Shown: piece by piece, positions 1 to 9,839 of the stretch
Layout of the letters: the number at the start of each line of letters is the position of its first letter
How positions within the stretch are numbered: the first letter of the stretch is position 1
NCBI RefSeq assembly: GCF_042453785.1
Contig: NC_091675.1
Span: forward strand, 2,120,501 to 2,184,500
DNA from: Malus domestica
Taxonomy: Eukaryota > Streptophyta > Magnoliopsida > Rosales > Rosaceae
Length of the DNA stretch: 64,000 nucleotides
Direction of reading: 5' to 3'
Notes under the pieces: model-generated
The model's input: only the letters and a program-made list of their open reading frames with translations
Told to the model about the DNA's origin: nothing
Databases searched by the model: none
Program-made: the position numbers and the translations under genes

Positions 1-2
1 TC

Positions 3-395
3 CAGTGCCGGCGGGTGCTGCAATGGAGCTACGCATACGGGTTCTACATCCCTGAAAATGAGGATGGTAAGAGGCGGTTTTTTGAGTACTTGCAAGGCGA
101 GGCAGAGTGCGGGTTGGAAAAGTTCCATCGATGTGCAGAAGTGGAACTAGAAGAGCATGTCAACGCAGATAGATCCATTGAAGATTTCATCAAATTTCGG
201 GCTAGGGTAGTCCAACTGACCGTTGTGGTTAGGAATTACTTCAAGAACTTGGTGCGAGCTATGGAAAATGACCTTTCGGAGATAAGATCGTATGGGGATT
301 ATTGGTCTTGTGATCTCTGCACCTATGTCAATGACAGTTCTGCTACCATGTGTGTTATGTGTTCTTCAGAGTCTCCATTGCCTGCTGAATTTTAA
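3..395 (+). CDS. ARIADNE-type RBR E3 ubiquitin ligase, C-terminal part (cut by window edge)
   Basis: An open frame runs from the window edge to a stop at 393-395. It encodes the end of a plant ARI-family RING-between-RING ligase, which moves ubiquitin from E2 to substrate through a RING2 thioester. Visible parts are the end of the Ariadne helical domain (WSYAYGFYIPENEDGK, then EYLQGEAECGLEKFHRC) and a C-terminal RanBP2-type zinc finger (WSCDLCTYVN, then CVMC). That finger is typical of some plant ARI subgroups and binds ubiquitin in related proteins. No stop or frameshift is seen in this part, so the gene may be functional, but the RBR core lies outside the window. Two further ARI copies follow in the same orientation, so this is a tandem family. 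Confidence 0.8.
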   Translation, partial: QCRRVLQWSYAYGFYIPENEDGKRRFFEYLQGEAECGLEKFHRCAEVELEEHVNADRSIEDFIKFRARVVQLTVVVRNYFKNLVRAMENDLSEIRSYGDYWSCDLCTYVNDSSATMCVMCSSESPLPAEF

Positions 396-589
396 TCAAA
401 GAAGATGAACTCTTTGATTATGTGCTACTTTAAGCTTCGTGTTGTTCTCTGAATCTACAAAAACTGAGAATAAATGCTAAATCCAATACTTTTGGTTTTG
501 TTTACTGTATATACAACGATATATTTATACGAAGGGGTGAGGGATTTTGGCTTAGCCGCACAAGTATGAACAACAACAATTCTTATCAA

Positions 590-960
590 TCTTCTCTCAT
601 GATGAATCCCACATTGATGAACGATAGGCAAACAATCAATCTTCAAAGCAAAAAGCAATCGAGGATTTACATAACGTGCAAAGCGTACAGATCACGAAAC
701 TTGCCGGCACACAATGCCAGTCAAGATTGTATGCTCAGGTTCATTATAGATGTGTGGGCACGGACCGTTGAGTGTAGGCAGGTATTGTGATGGACTTATG
801 CGTACGGCTACTTCATCCCCGAAAATGGGCGTTTGAAGGTGCGGTTGTTCGAGCATTCGCAAGGCCACGCAGAGTTTGGTCTGGAGAGGCTTGACAAATG
901 TGCAGAGAGCGAACTGCAGCATTTTCTTGTCTCGGATGGAGAGGCTTCACATGAAGAAGA
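590..960 (+). pseudogene. ARI-type ligase fragment, decayed
   Basis: This is a second ARI-like copy that can be read only by switching frames. It starts near ANNQSSKQKAIEDLHNVQ, with an in-frame stop replacing the W of the expected ERWANN. It then reads LRFIIDVWA and WTYAYGYFIPENG, and goes on to GHAEFGLERLDKCAESELQ. A TGA lies just before WTYAYGY. Homology fades near 960, before the RanBP2 finger. It covers only the Ariadne-domain region (about 110 residues) and has no RING or IBR. It looks like a dead partial duplicate between two longer copies. Confidence 0.65.
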
Positions 961-1920
961 AAGTACACGAAGCCATCGGTCAGAGTCAGGAAACCGATAT
1001 AAAGATCGCTATCAGATGAATTGGTCATCAGAAATCCGAATGACGAATAACCGTATGAACTTGGTCCGGATGTGTACACTTTTGTAGAAAGCCGATCGAG
1101 TCTAGACTCTAGAGTGAGTATTTACCCTTTTGTATATAAACAAGTCAAGCTACTTCAGGTGATCGGCTAGGAAGCTCGTCTCTTAACTGGAACGAGAAGA
1201 ACTAACACGAGGCATGTCACACCCCGGATTCAGGATCGGTGGGACGAGAAGAACTAACACAGAGTTTCACAAGGCATGCACTATTTTGTTTTGACAAGGC
1301 TACAATATGCCGTAACTACAAATTTACAAATTAAATGTTAAAAATCTCACCAAATTAGAACAAATTATGTACAAATTGATGTGTCCTAGGACTAACAATG
1401 CGCGTGGAGGCCAGGGGGTTGAATTTTTCATCAGTCAAGAGAGAGAGCTGTGGCCCGTGGGTGTAGGATGGAAACCGAGTCACCGGAGGTTCTTTTACAA
1501 AAGGATGGAAAGCAGCCCCCTTCCCTCCTCCTTTCCAAGATCCCAAATCGGAGTGACCACCTCCTCCTCCTAAACCCCGCCGAACCCTACTTGACGACTC
1601 CCCCACCCCCACCGCGAAAAAAAAAACCCCTAATTCAATAAGAAATAAATCTTGTATGGGTTAATCTAACATCTAATCTAATAAAATCTATGGTTTGAAA
1701 AAAATAAAAATAAAAATAAACCCTAATTAGATTTCTTTTAAAAAAAGTTATTTTTTAATTAGGACTTTTAAGTTAATTTGTTTTACCGAAAAAGAAAAGA
1801 AAAAAAGGCATAAGTCTTACTTGTTTGACCAGAGTTCCAGTCCAATTCATCCAATGATTATGAAGTTAACCTAGCCCTATACCCTAAACCCTAATCCCTT
1901 TTTCTGTTTTATCAGAATGG
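961..1920. other. Intergenic, no gene seen
   Basis: Between the ARI copies I see no convincing gene. A phrase of about 20 bases (acgagaagaactaacac) occurs twice, near 1192 and 1233. AT-rich DNA and short A-runs (1615-1810) lead to the start of the third ARI copy, and CCCTAAACCCTAATCCC near 1881 is a short telomere-like stretch common in plant 5' regions. Confidence 0.5.
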
Positions 1921-2117
1921 ATGGATTACAGCGACCAAAGTGTTTATGATGACGAAGACACTGGCTTTGTTGAAGAAGACGAAGATGACGACAATGAGGC
2001 AGCCAATGAATTTGGTAATGTCCAAGAAGACAACATCGACACAGATGATCAGCCGAAGCAAAATAACTCTCTTTTGAAAGAAGACGACGTTTGGCAACAA
2101 CGTCAGGAGGAGGATAT

Positions 2118-2596
2118 TGCTGGGGCTTAAAAAGACTTCATTACTTTGGAGATGTTTATCTCACAAAGAAGAATGTAACGCATTTGAATTGATAGACAAG
2201 AGAAAAAGAACAATCAGAGTGTTACACAAAATTTTTTATTCTCACACAAATGTACAAGAAAAAACACTCAAACACTCTCACACTTCTTAGCTCTTCCTCA
2301 CTTCTTGCTCTCTTACTTACTCTCACTTCTTGTTTCTTTGTTACACAACACCACACACCTATTTATAGGTGGTGTTCACCGACTATCCTTGTTACCACCG
2401 ACTTGAGCATTGCAGCAATGACCACATGATTTGCTGCCTCTAGATCTTTCTTTAGCTTGGATATTTTAGGTGATAACCGACTGAAATTGCTGGAATTTTC
2501 CAGCTATATTACCGACATAGATTTTCTAGCATTTGCACACATTGGCTTTGAGTTGGATCACTTGTCTTGGGCCGAAGACAAGATTAACGCTTAACA
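2118..2596 (-). mobile_element. Solo LTR in the ARI pseudogene (minus orientation)
   Basis: A 479-bp LTR flanked by the 5-bp target duplication GATAT (2113-2117 and 2597-2601). On the minus strand it starts TGTTAAGC and ends CCCCAGCA. It carries a minus-strand TATA-like box (revcomp of ctatttatagg, near 2369). It is the same family as the LTR at 3332: the R/U5-side ends match closely in opposite orientation. No internal region remains, as expected from LTR-LTR recombination. It is an old fossil; superfamily unresolved. Confidence 0.85.
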
Positions 2597-3331
2597 GATA
2601 TCACAAGTATCTCTACTGTTCTTTTGATAACAAAATCTGCAGCCTCCATCCTTCTCCCTCAGTTCAACTGGAGCATTAGTAGACTCAACGACGAGTGGTT
2701 CGCTAATGAAGATGAAACCCGAGAAAAGGTAGGGTTGTTGAGGAAGCCTGTGGTTCAGTTCAATGCTGCAGATTTAATCACTTGTAAAATATGTTTTGAT
2801 GAATTTTCGTATGGATGCGGGAGTGTTTTGTCTGCTGTTTGTGGTCATCCATATTGTCGAGAATGCTGGACACGTTACGTTAGCACAGCGATCAATGACG
2901 GTCCTCCATGTTTGCTGACGAGATGTCCCGAACCATCCTGCAAAGCAGCAGTTGGTCCGGATTTAATTGGTGTGGTTACAGCCAAAGAAGATCATGAGAG
3001 GTATAAGCACTTCCTTTTAAGATCTTACATCGAAGGTCATAGGAAGATCAAGTGGTGTCCTGCTCCGAATTGTCAGTACGCTGTGCAATTTAATGCTGAT
3101 GGTTCAGGAAACTATGATGTTTCGTGCCTTTGCTCGAACAGTTTCTGCTGGAACTGCACTGTGGAGATTCATCGTCCCGTGGACTGTGCGACGGCGGGGA
3201 AGTGGACTGCGAAGAACAAGGATGAACGTCACAACGCAAAATGGATACTTGTGAACACCAAGCCTTGTCCCAAATGCAAAGGACCGATAAATAAAGACGG
3301 AGGGTGTAATGTTATGAGATGCAGTGTTTGT

Positions 3332-3821
3332 TGTTGAAATGTAATCTTGTTTTGGCCTAAAGATAATGGATCCAGCCCATGCACAAAGAAAGATCCATGT
3401 ACATGCTAGAGAATTCTAGCAAAGTTCAAGTTGGTGGAAGAGTCTAGAAGAATTGTGAGGATTCCACCAACATACAAGATTAGTGTAGATAATTCTAGCA
3501 TAGGAAGGTAGTGGAATTGTCTAGATATATCTAGTATGATGTTTCCATGCTTCTCCAAGGTTCCATCCATGCCTATAAAAGGAGAAGGCATCCACACCAT
3601 TTGAAACAACCAAGAGAGCAAGTAGTGAGAAGTGAGAAGAAGCAACAAAGCTTCTAAGAGTGTTTGAGTGTTTCCTCTTGTACTAAGTTTGAGAGTGAAT
3701 AAAAATCTTGTGTAATACATTGAGTGTTCTTTCTTTCTCTTGCCTATCAATTCCGCTGCATTACATTTTTCTTTGTGAGATAAACGTTTCCAAAGTAGTG
3801 AAGTCTTTTTAAGCCCCAACA
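3332..3821 (+). mobile_element. Solo LTR in the ARI pseudogene (plus orientation)
   Basis: A 490-bp LTR starting TGTTGAAATG and ending GCCCCAACA, flanked by the 5-bp duplication TTTGT (3327-3331 and 3822-3826). It has a TATA-like box (cctataaaagg near 3570) and an AATAAA at about 3698. It splits the RING2 region of the host gene. It is related to the LTR at 2118 but clearly diverged, so the two are separate insertions. Confidence 0.87.
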
Positions 3822-4419
3822 TTTGTAGGTTCCAATTTTGCTGGTTATGTCTCTGCGAATTCAAAAAATGTCATTGCCACAGTTATAACCGTGGTAATTT
3901 TGTGGCTGAAGAGAGGGGAAAGAAAGAGGCAAAGAAATATCTGGAGAAGTACATTTATTACTATGAACGTTGGGCAAACAATATATCTTCAAAGAAAAAA
4001 GCTATGGAGGATTTCAATAGGTTGCAAAGTGATGAAATTCAACTATTTCTGAAATACAATGTCAATCAGGTCTTGAGCTCAAGTTCATTATCGAGGCCTG
4101 GCAACAGATCATTGAAGCTAGGCAGATACTCCGGTGGAGCTATGCATATGGGTACTATATCCCCGAGGATGAGCTGTTGAAGTTGAAGCTATTTGAGCAC
4201 TTGCTAGGGCACGCAGTGTTCAGCCTCGAGAGGCTGACAAACGCGACTGCAAATTATTTTGACAAGCTGGTTAGAGCGTTGGAGAGTGGCCTCTCGGAGA
4301 TAAACCCTAATTATGGGAACTATTGGGCTTGTGATCGTTGTACTTGTACCTACATCAACCAAGGTTCCGCCACCACTTGTGCCGTGTGTGCTGGGAATAT
4401 GTCTGAGCCTGAGTTCTGA

Positions 4420-5178
4420 ACCTGTTTGTGTTTCAACTCGATGCTTTTCTTACTGTGCCATGCTCTTTGTTTATTTATCAGTATCAATTCTTTAGGTTTT
4501 TGGCACATCTGTCGCTAAACTAATTATCACTTATTAGTTACTTGCTGTATGTCGATTGCAAACACAGTAAATATAAGTATTGGCATCACTGTGGTATGAC
4601 ATGTTTTCCCCTTTTGTTCTTGGTTGAATGTTATATTATCAACTCACAAGGTTTCATCAGTTTAAGAGTGTTGTTATCTCCACTCACATTTATTATTTAC
4701 CGTCTACATTATTATAGTTAAAATATAATTAAAATATAAACGACAAATCAAAAAACAAAATAGAACATGTGAGTGGCATAATAGCTCTCCGAAAACACCA
4801 TACAAGAGTATTGGACGAAAAAATAAGAAAATAAGTTAATCCAATATATATAGTTGATAAGAACGTACGAAAATAGAATTGAGGCCAACAAGGGAAGATA
4901 TATATATACATATATTAATGGAAAATCAATAATACATGAATATTTTTCTGACCATCAACCTTATACTTTCATCATGGTTGAATTACAATATCTGTGTCTT
5001 CCATTTCTGGCTGAAGTACAATTCTTTTTTCTGTTGCAGAAGTATAATATTTCGATCTAAGTATTGCTACGTATCGGTATATATTGATCAGTACATGCTA
5101 CAAAAATAATGGGGTTATAAATTAATTAATAAATCAATGCAGTAGTTTGTGGACATCATCATCAGTTAGCTGTATGAT
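4420..5178. other. Intergenic, no gene seen
   Basis: AT-rich spacer between the 3' end of the ARI pseudogene and the 3' end of the convergent UPF0114 gene. It probably contains that gene's 3' UTR at its right end. No repeats or coding patterns stand out. Confidence 0.5.
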
Positions 5179-6515
5179 CTATCTTCCATGTACACTGGTT
5201 GCAGCGGGGCTTGCAGTGGCAGAGAGTCTGGAAAGAAGGAAGATACCAGCAGAGGAAAGAAGCACAGATCCAGCAAAGCAAGCAAGATCGAGCGGCGTAA
5301 CTAGAGGTATGCTCTTGAACTTTTCCAGCAGTCCCACTTGCAGTATCATTACCACTGCATGCCCTATTTTTGATTTCGCTTGCGAAACTGATTGCATGTT
5401 AACCCATGCTGGAGGTGCCTGAAATGTTTATAAATTACGTGAATTAGAAATGATGTCTATGTTGGTACAAATATTAGAAGATATTTACATCATGTAAAAA
5501 GTGACTGAAAGGTACCTTCATGTAGAAGAGACCAAACAAGTTTGAGTCGGAAAACCGCGGTCCTCTTTCTTTCGCGGCCTTTGACCCGACGAACATGGCA
5601 TACAACCCAACTGCGAAAATAAGCATGGCGGTTCCTACCAGGAACATATCTGTAAATTACAAGAATTAATCATAGTCAAATATAATTAGGCATAATTAGG
5701 ATGAATATCACATGTAGATGTGGGTGCTTTACTTACCAATGGCTTCAATAAGAAGATGCACCATATGGCCTTGATCCGTCTTGTGTGACAAGGCATGGAA
5801 ATACTGGAAATATGACTCTAGAACAATAAAGCAACCCTGCATTCATATAAACGTTGAACATAAGCACGTGTTGATTATGCTAAACTAGTTTTGATGTTCG
5901 ATTCCCTTCAATGTAATCAAATAAAAAGGGAAAATGGAAATTTCACCTCTACAAAGCACAGTACTGAACCGAGTAAAGATCCCGCAACTGCAAGTAATGT
6001 AAAGAATCGACAGTCTATTATCCCCTGCACAAATGAAGTATGTATAACTAACTCATTCAAAATTTTTACCCTAGATCACCACATAAAATTAAACAACTTT
6101 TGACAAATGAAAACATGCATGTAACGGACGTATTTACCCTTTCAATGAACATCTGGACTTGCTGTCTCAAAGACTTTGGTCTGAGAGCCGTTCTCAGTAG
6201 AATGGGCAAAGCACGGTTGGCCCTTCCGACCAGGGAAGCCAATTCTACGAGTAATCCTCCCCGATTCTCGACTTGTGGTTCTGCCAACGTGGTTGCCGAC
6301 GCCTTCACAGCTACTGCATGCATTTGCTTCCTCTCGTGACTATCATTATCGTTCCTAGTAAGTCCCTTCTCTCCGTTTATTCTTCTGCCCTTGCTCAAAC
6401 ACTTCAGGGCCGTTGATGGCGGAGAAGATGAAGAAGAAGAGGAGGAATGAAAAGTCATTGGCTTAAACGTGCGCATTAATCTAGTGGCTGCCATTGCTCC
6501 CTTTGATAACACCAC
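5179..6515 (-). CDS. UPF0114 (YqhA-like) family membrane protein, probably plastid-targeted
   Basis: Five exons on the minus strand: 6515-6138, 6024-5947, 5836-5737, 5649-5516 and 5418-5179. All introns are GT..AG and the phases agree, giving 309 codons plus stop. The N terminus is Ser-rich (FHSSSSSSSSPPSTALK), like a chloroplast transit peptide. The conserved core begins at IIDCRFFTLLAVAGSLLGS and has about four hydrophobic segments (the others near MFLVGTAMLIFAVGLYAMF, IGHAVVMILQVGLL and LACFAGSVLLSSAGIFLLS). Family function is unknown. A minus-strand TATA box at 6544-6554 lies only about 30 bases from the ATG at 6515, so the second ATG at 6494 (MAATRLMRTF, good context) is the likelier start and would give 302 residues. 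Confidence 0.85.
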
Positions 6516-6543
6516 TGAAACTTTCTGGTTGGTTTTGGTGGGG

Positions 6544-6554
6544 TTTATATATAA
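6544..6554 (-). promoter_or_regulatory. TATA box of the UPF0114 gene
   Basis: On the minus strand this reads TTATATATAAA. It is the only strong TATA box just upstream of the gene and predicts a start of transcription near 6515-6520, which favours the ATG at 6494. Confidence 0.55.
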
Positions 6555-7643
6555 GTTTGTAGCTAGTGTGGTTCGTGGTGTGAAGGAAAACAGAAGATTC
6601 GTGGCATCTTAGCTGGTCTTTGTCTTTGCATGGAGTAACCATTTCGCTTTTTGCCTATTACTTGGCCAGGTTGGTTTTGAACTTTGAATTCTTCCCCAAC
6701 AATTTGGACGTACCAAAACCAGTCAAAGACTATAATGTAATGGCTCACCGTCGGCAAGTGCTCTGCGTGTGGGCACCACTCCGATTCGAGGGGACCGGAC
6801 ACGTGTGGACCATGTTTCGTGGGATAATTTTCTCGCTGGGAATTTAGGAACGAGGATATTTTCTCCCTCGACGGCTTGTGGAACTTGGAAATTTGGAATT
6901 AGAAGGCACGATGCAAGTCGGATGGAAATTTTCTCGTGTTTCATATTCCATTTGCTTGTGTTGTGGGTTTCGACTTGTGCTTTTGGGCTTTCGGCTTTCG
7001 GCTTTTGGTGGATGGAACAGTAGGCGGACCATGCGCGCAAAAAGACGAAGCAAAAGCAACGGAAAGAAAGAGGTTACGTGGAAAGTCTCAGCGCCACATG
7101 AAACAGACAGCCAGAAAATTACCCGTCTGCGGCTCTGCCTTCAGAACATTCTGAAAATTACCGGCGGTAAATCTTTTATAACGTTACCTGGAGCTTAAGG
7201 CCCGAGCACAAGTAAAAGTTGCGAATACGACTCTCACCTCAATGCATTCCATGACATGCCGCCCAGTGCCATACGGAACATAAGAAAATCACAACAGATG
7301 CATTTGCAGTTGTGGAAACACAAAAAGGAACCAGAAATAAGGCGGAGACGCCGGAGAGGGGAACAGCGCAGACAAGCAAGCAAACCATGCATAGCCCGAA
7401 AGAAGCATGCCAGTTGCCTATAAGCCAAGACTTACATCATTTGGACTAAAACTACACAATAAACACTATTCACTGTTGTAACAACAAAAGCAGGAAATCA
7501 AATACGAGATAAACCAGAGTCACCAAAGTTAACGTCCAAAATTACTCAAATCCAATCATAGGAGAATCTCTAAAAATTTATTAATGTAAGCTTTAATTGA
7601 AGTACAAAACTTTGTTTCAGAACTTGGTAAACGTTACCGTTGC
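6555..7643. other. Upstream region of UPF0114 gene and 3' flank of COA5 exon
   Basis: No protein gene recognised. The short overlapping ORFs at 6720-7200 on both strands show no family features. The right part (about 7200-7640) is probably the 3' UTR of the minus-strand COA5-like exon. Confidence 0.4.
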
Positions 7644-7841
7644 TCAATAGCCTTTATTCCCCCGAATCCTAGCCCTCATGTCAACCCGCCCTCTTTTGCA
7701 ATTGAAATACTTTTCCATCAGACCAATACATTCGCTTGATATTAATGGACTCTTTTCCCCAGCGCACTCCCTATAAGACCGCTTCTCAACCTTAATGCAG
7801 TCACACTCACTTAGACACTTGACCAATTCCGTTGCTTGAAC
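7644..7841 (-). CDS. COA5/PET191-like cytochrome c oxidase assembly factor, terminal exon only
   Basis: A 65-codon exon preceded by an AG acceptor (ATTGCAG) at 7842-7848. Its product (ELVKCLSECDCIKVEKRSY, ECAGEKSP, FNCKRGRVDMRARIRGNKGY) matches the PET191/COA5 family, small twin-Cys intermembrane-space proteins needed for complex IV assembly. The conserved Cys residues are all present. Plant genes of this family have a very short first exon (MSKSC-like), and I do not find one. Just upstream lies the LINE composite, and beyond it the 3' end of another minus-strand gene (16177). Either exon 1 is remote, or this is an orphan duplicated exon. The body of the exon is undamaged. Confidence 0.7.
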   Translation of the reverse strand, partial: VQATELVKCLSECDCIKVEKRSYRECAGEKSPLISSECIGLMEKYFNCKRGRVDMRARIRGNKGY

Positions 7842-7857
7842 CTGCAATCGACTTAGA

Positions 7858-7875
7858 TTGAACCTCATCTTCTTT
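7858..7875. repeat. Left target-site duplication of the RTE composite
   Basis: The 18-bp string ttgaacctcatcttcttt is repeated exactly at 15967-15984, at the far side of the 8.1-kb insertion. It marks the pre-insertion site. Confidence 0.9.
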
Positions 7876-8441
7876 CAACAACAACAACAACAAAGCCTTT
7901 TCCCACTAAGTGGGGTCGGCTATATGAATCCTAGAACGCCATTGCGCTCGGTTTTTTGTCATGTCCTCCGTTAGATCCAAGTACTCTAAGCCTTTTCTTA
8001 GAGTCTCTTCCAAAGTTTTCCTAGGTCTTCCTCTACCCCTTCGGCCCTGAACCTCTGTCCCGTAGTCACATCTTCGAACCGGAGCGTCAGTCGGCCTTCT
8101 TTGCACATGTCCAAATCACCGGAACCGAATTTCTCTCATCTTTCCTTCAATTTCGGCTACTCCTACTTTACCTCGGATATCCTCATTCTCAATCTTATCC
8201 TTTCTCGTGTGCCCACACATCCCACGAAGCATCCTCATCTCTGCTACACCCATTTTGTGTACGTGTTGATGTTTCACCGCCCAACATTCCCTTGAGCTTC
8301 AGTGGCCTACGACGGTCACACAACATGCTGGATGCACTCTTACACTTCATCCATCCAGCTCGTATTCTATGGTTGAGATCTCCATCTAATTCTCCGTTCT
8401 CTTGTAAGATAGATCCTAGGTAGCGAAAACGGTCGCTTTTT
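7876..8441 (-). mobile_element. RTE LINE 3' end with (TTG)n tail
   Basis: On the minus strand this encodes [20 protein letters not shown] and, in other segments, the C-terminal RTE region ([19 protein letters not shown]-type), ending in the (TTG)n tail at 7876-7894. About 50 bp of the LINE are missing near 8290 relative to the copy at 13085-13140. It matches the right-hand copy strongly up to about 8441, where similarity stops. Confidence 0.85.
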
Positions 8442-9839
8442 GTGATCTTCGCTAAATTGCTCCGGTCATTAGTGTGGATAAGTATATAAATGGATAGAGA
8501 TAGGAAAGCAAACACAAGATGTACGTGGTTCACCCAGATTGGCTACGTCCACGGAATAGAAGAGTTCTCATTAATTGTGAAGGGTTTACACAAGTACATA
8601 GGTTCAAGCTCTCCTTTAGTGAGTACAAGTGAATGATTTAGTACAAATGACATTAGAGTACAAATGACATTAGGAAATATTGTGGGAGAATGATCTCGTA
8701 ATCACGAAACTTCTAAGTATCGGAGTGTGGTATCATCTTGACTTGCCTTATCTGTCTCATAGGTAGATGTGGCAGCTTCTCTGGAAGTACTCTTCCTCCA
8801 TCCAGGGGTGGTATCTTTAACTGGTGGAGATGCACAAGGTAATGTATCAATTTCACTTGAAGCTTACTTGTAGTTTCAGGCTTGGTCAAGCGCGATACAA
8901 ACCATGTAGTAGGAGTCCCCCAAGTCGCCGAGCTAGGGGATTTGCTGAAAGAGGTGACAGACAAGGTAAGCAATCAGAGCTCCGGCTGATTGTTCACCTT
9001 CTCCCCATCTTGCAGCACCATGAAGGATAAAGAGAAGAAAAATGAGAAGAGATGATATGGGATACTTTTGCTTTTGAAGAAGTAACTTTCCACAGGCTTA
9101 TTCTTGAACTGAGCTGGAGGGTTTTCTGGTTTCCTCCAGAGTATAAGGCCGACTGAAGAATTTGAGGGTCAAAACAAGTTCATCAAATCTAGAGTACGTT
9201 CGACCCTGCTGATATGGGATACTTTTGCTTTTGACAGAGTAATGGATGGATCGGCACGTGTGCTGTTACGCTTGTCTCCACATGCTTCCTTGTATCCTTC
9301 GCACTTGCCCTATCTGTTCCTCAAGCAGATGCGGTATCTTCCCTGGCAACATAAGATGTTGAAGATGAGTACTCGAGAGCAATGCCAGGTAAGTAATCAG
9401 GTAAGGGGTTCCAGGCTGTCAGTTCCTGGCTGGGAGCTTGATTTCAAGTGCTGACTGATTGCTCTCTTTCTCCTTGTCTTGCAGGTAAAAACAAGGCCAA
9501 AGGAAAAGACAGGGAAAAAGCATGATATGGGATACTCTTGCTTTTAACCCTGATGATATGAGATATTCTTGCTCTAGTATAGCTTGTTTGCAGAGGTATT
9601 ATCGGGGGGAAAGAAAGCTGAATATTTCGAAAGGCTTCGTTGGGAGTGCCCTCTCAGATATGAGGAAGGGTTGAGCATTTTTGCAGGTCTGCCTGTCCGT
9701 TGGGGATGGAGGTCGACATATATAGGAGTCTCCCTAACAACAAGTAGTAATGCTATTCCTTTACCCTGCTTGGTCATAGCACGGTAGTGGGAGCTGCCAG
9801 CTTCACATGTTTTAACTCTGTCAGAGCACTTTGAAAAAG

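Larger units (their letters stand above)
1921..4419 (+). pseudogene. ARIADNE-type RBR ligase pseudogene interrupted by two solo LTRs
   Basis: Host coding segments lie at 1921-2117, 2597-3331 and 3822-4419. In order they give an acidic N terminus (MDYSDQSVYDDEDTG), the NDEWFA motif, RING1 (CKICFDEF, then CGHPYCRECW), the IBR (KWCPAPNC, then CLCSNSFCWNC), RING2 (CPKCKGPINKDGGC, continuing RFQFCWLC after the second LTR), the Ariadne helices and a RanBP2 finger (YWACDRC, then CAVC) ending EPEF. Each LTR has a 5-bp target duplication, and the host frame is continuous across both sites. Other damage is present: a one-base loss near 4070 shifts the frame before LKFIIEAWQQI, and about 30 residues are missing after LERLTN. 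No introns are visible, so it is either an intron-poor ARI subtype or a retrocopy. Confidence 0.85.

Noticed and set aside
1881-1897. Telomere-like CCCTAAACCCTAATCCC near the ARI pseudogene start
   Set aside because: Only two or three units; short telo-box-like runs are common in plant 5' regions and do not mark a telomere.
3406-3864. 152-codon minus-strand ORF in the solo LTR
   Set aside because: Lies almost wholly inside the 3332-3821 LTR; composition is chance.
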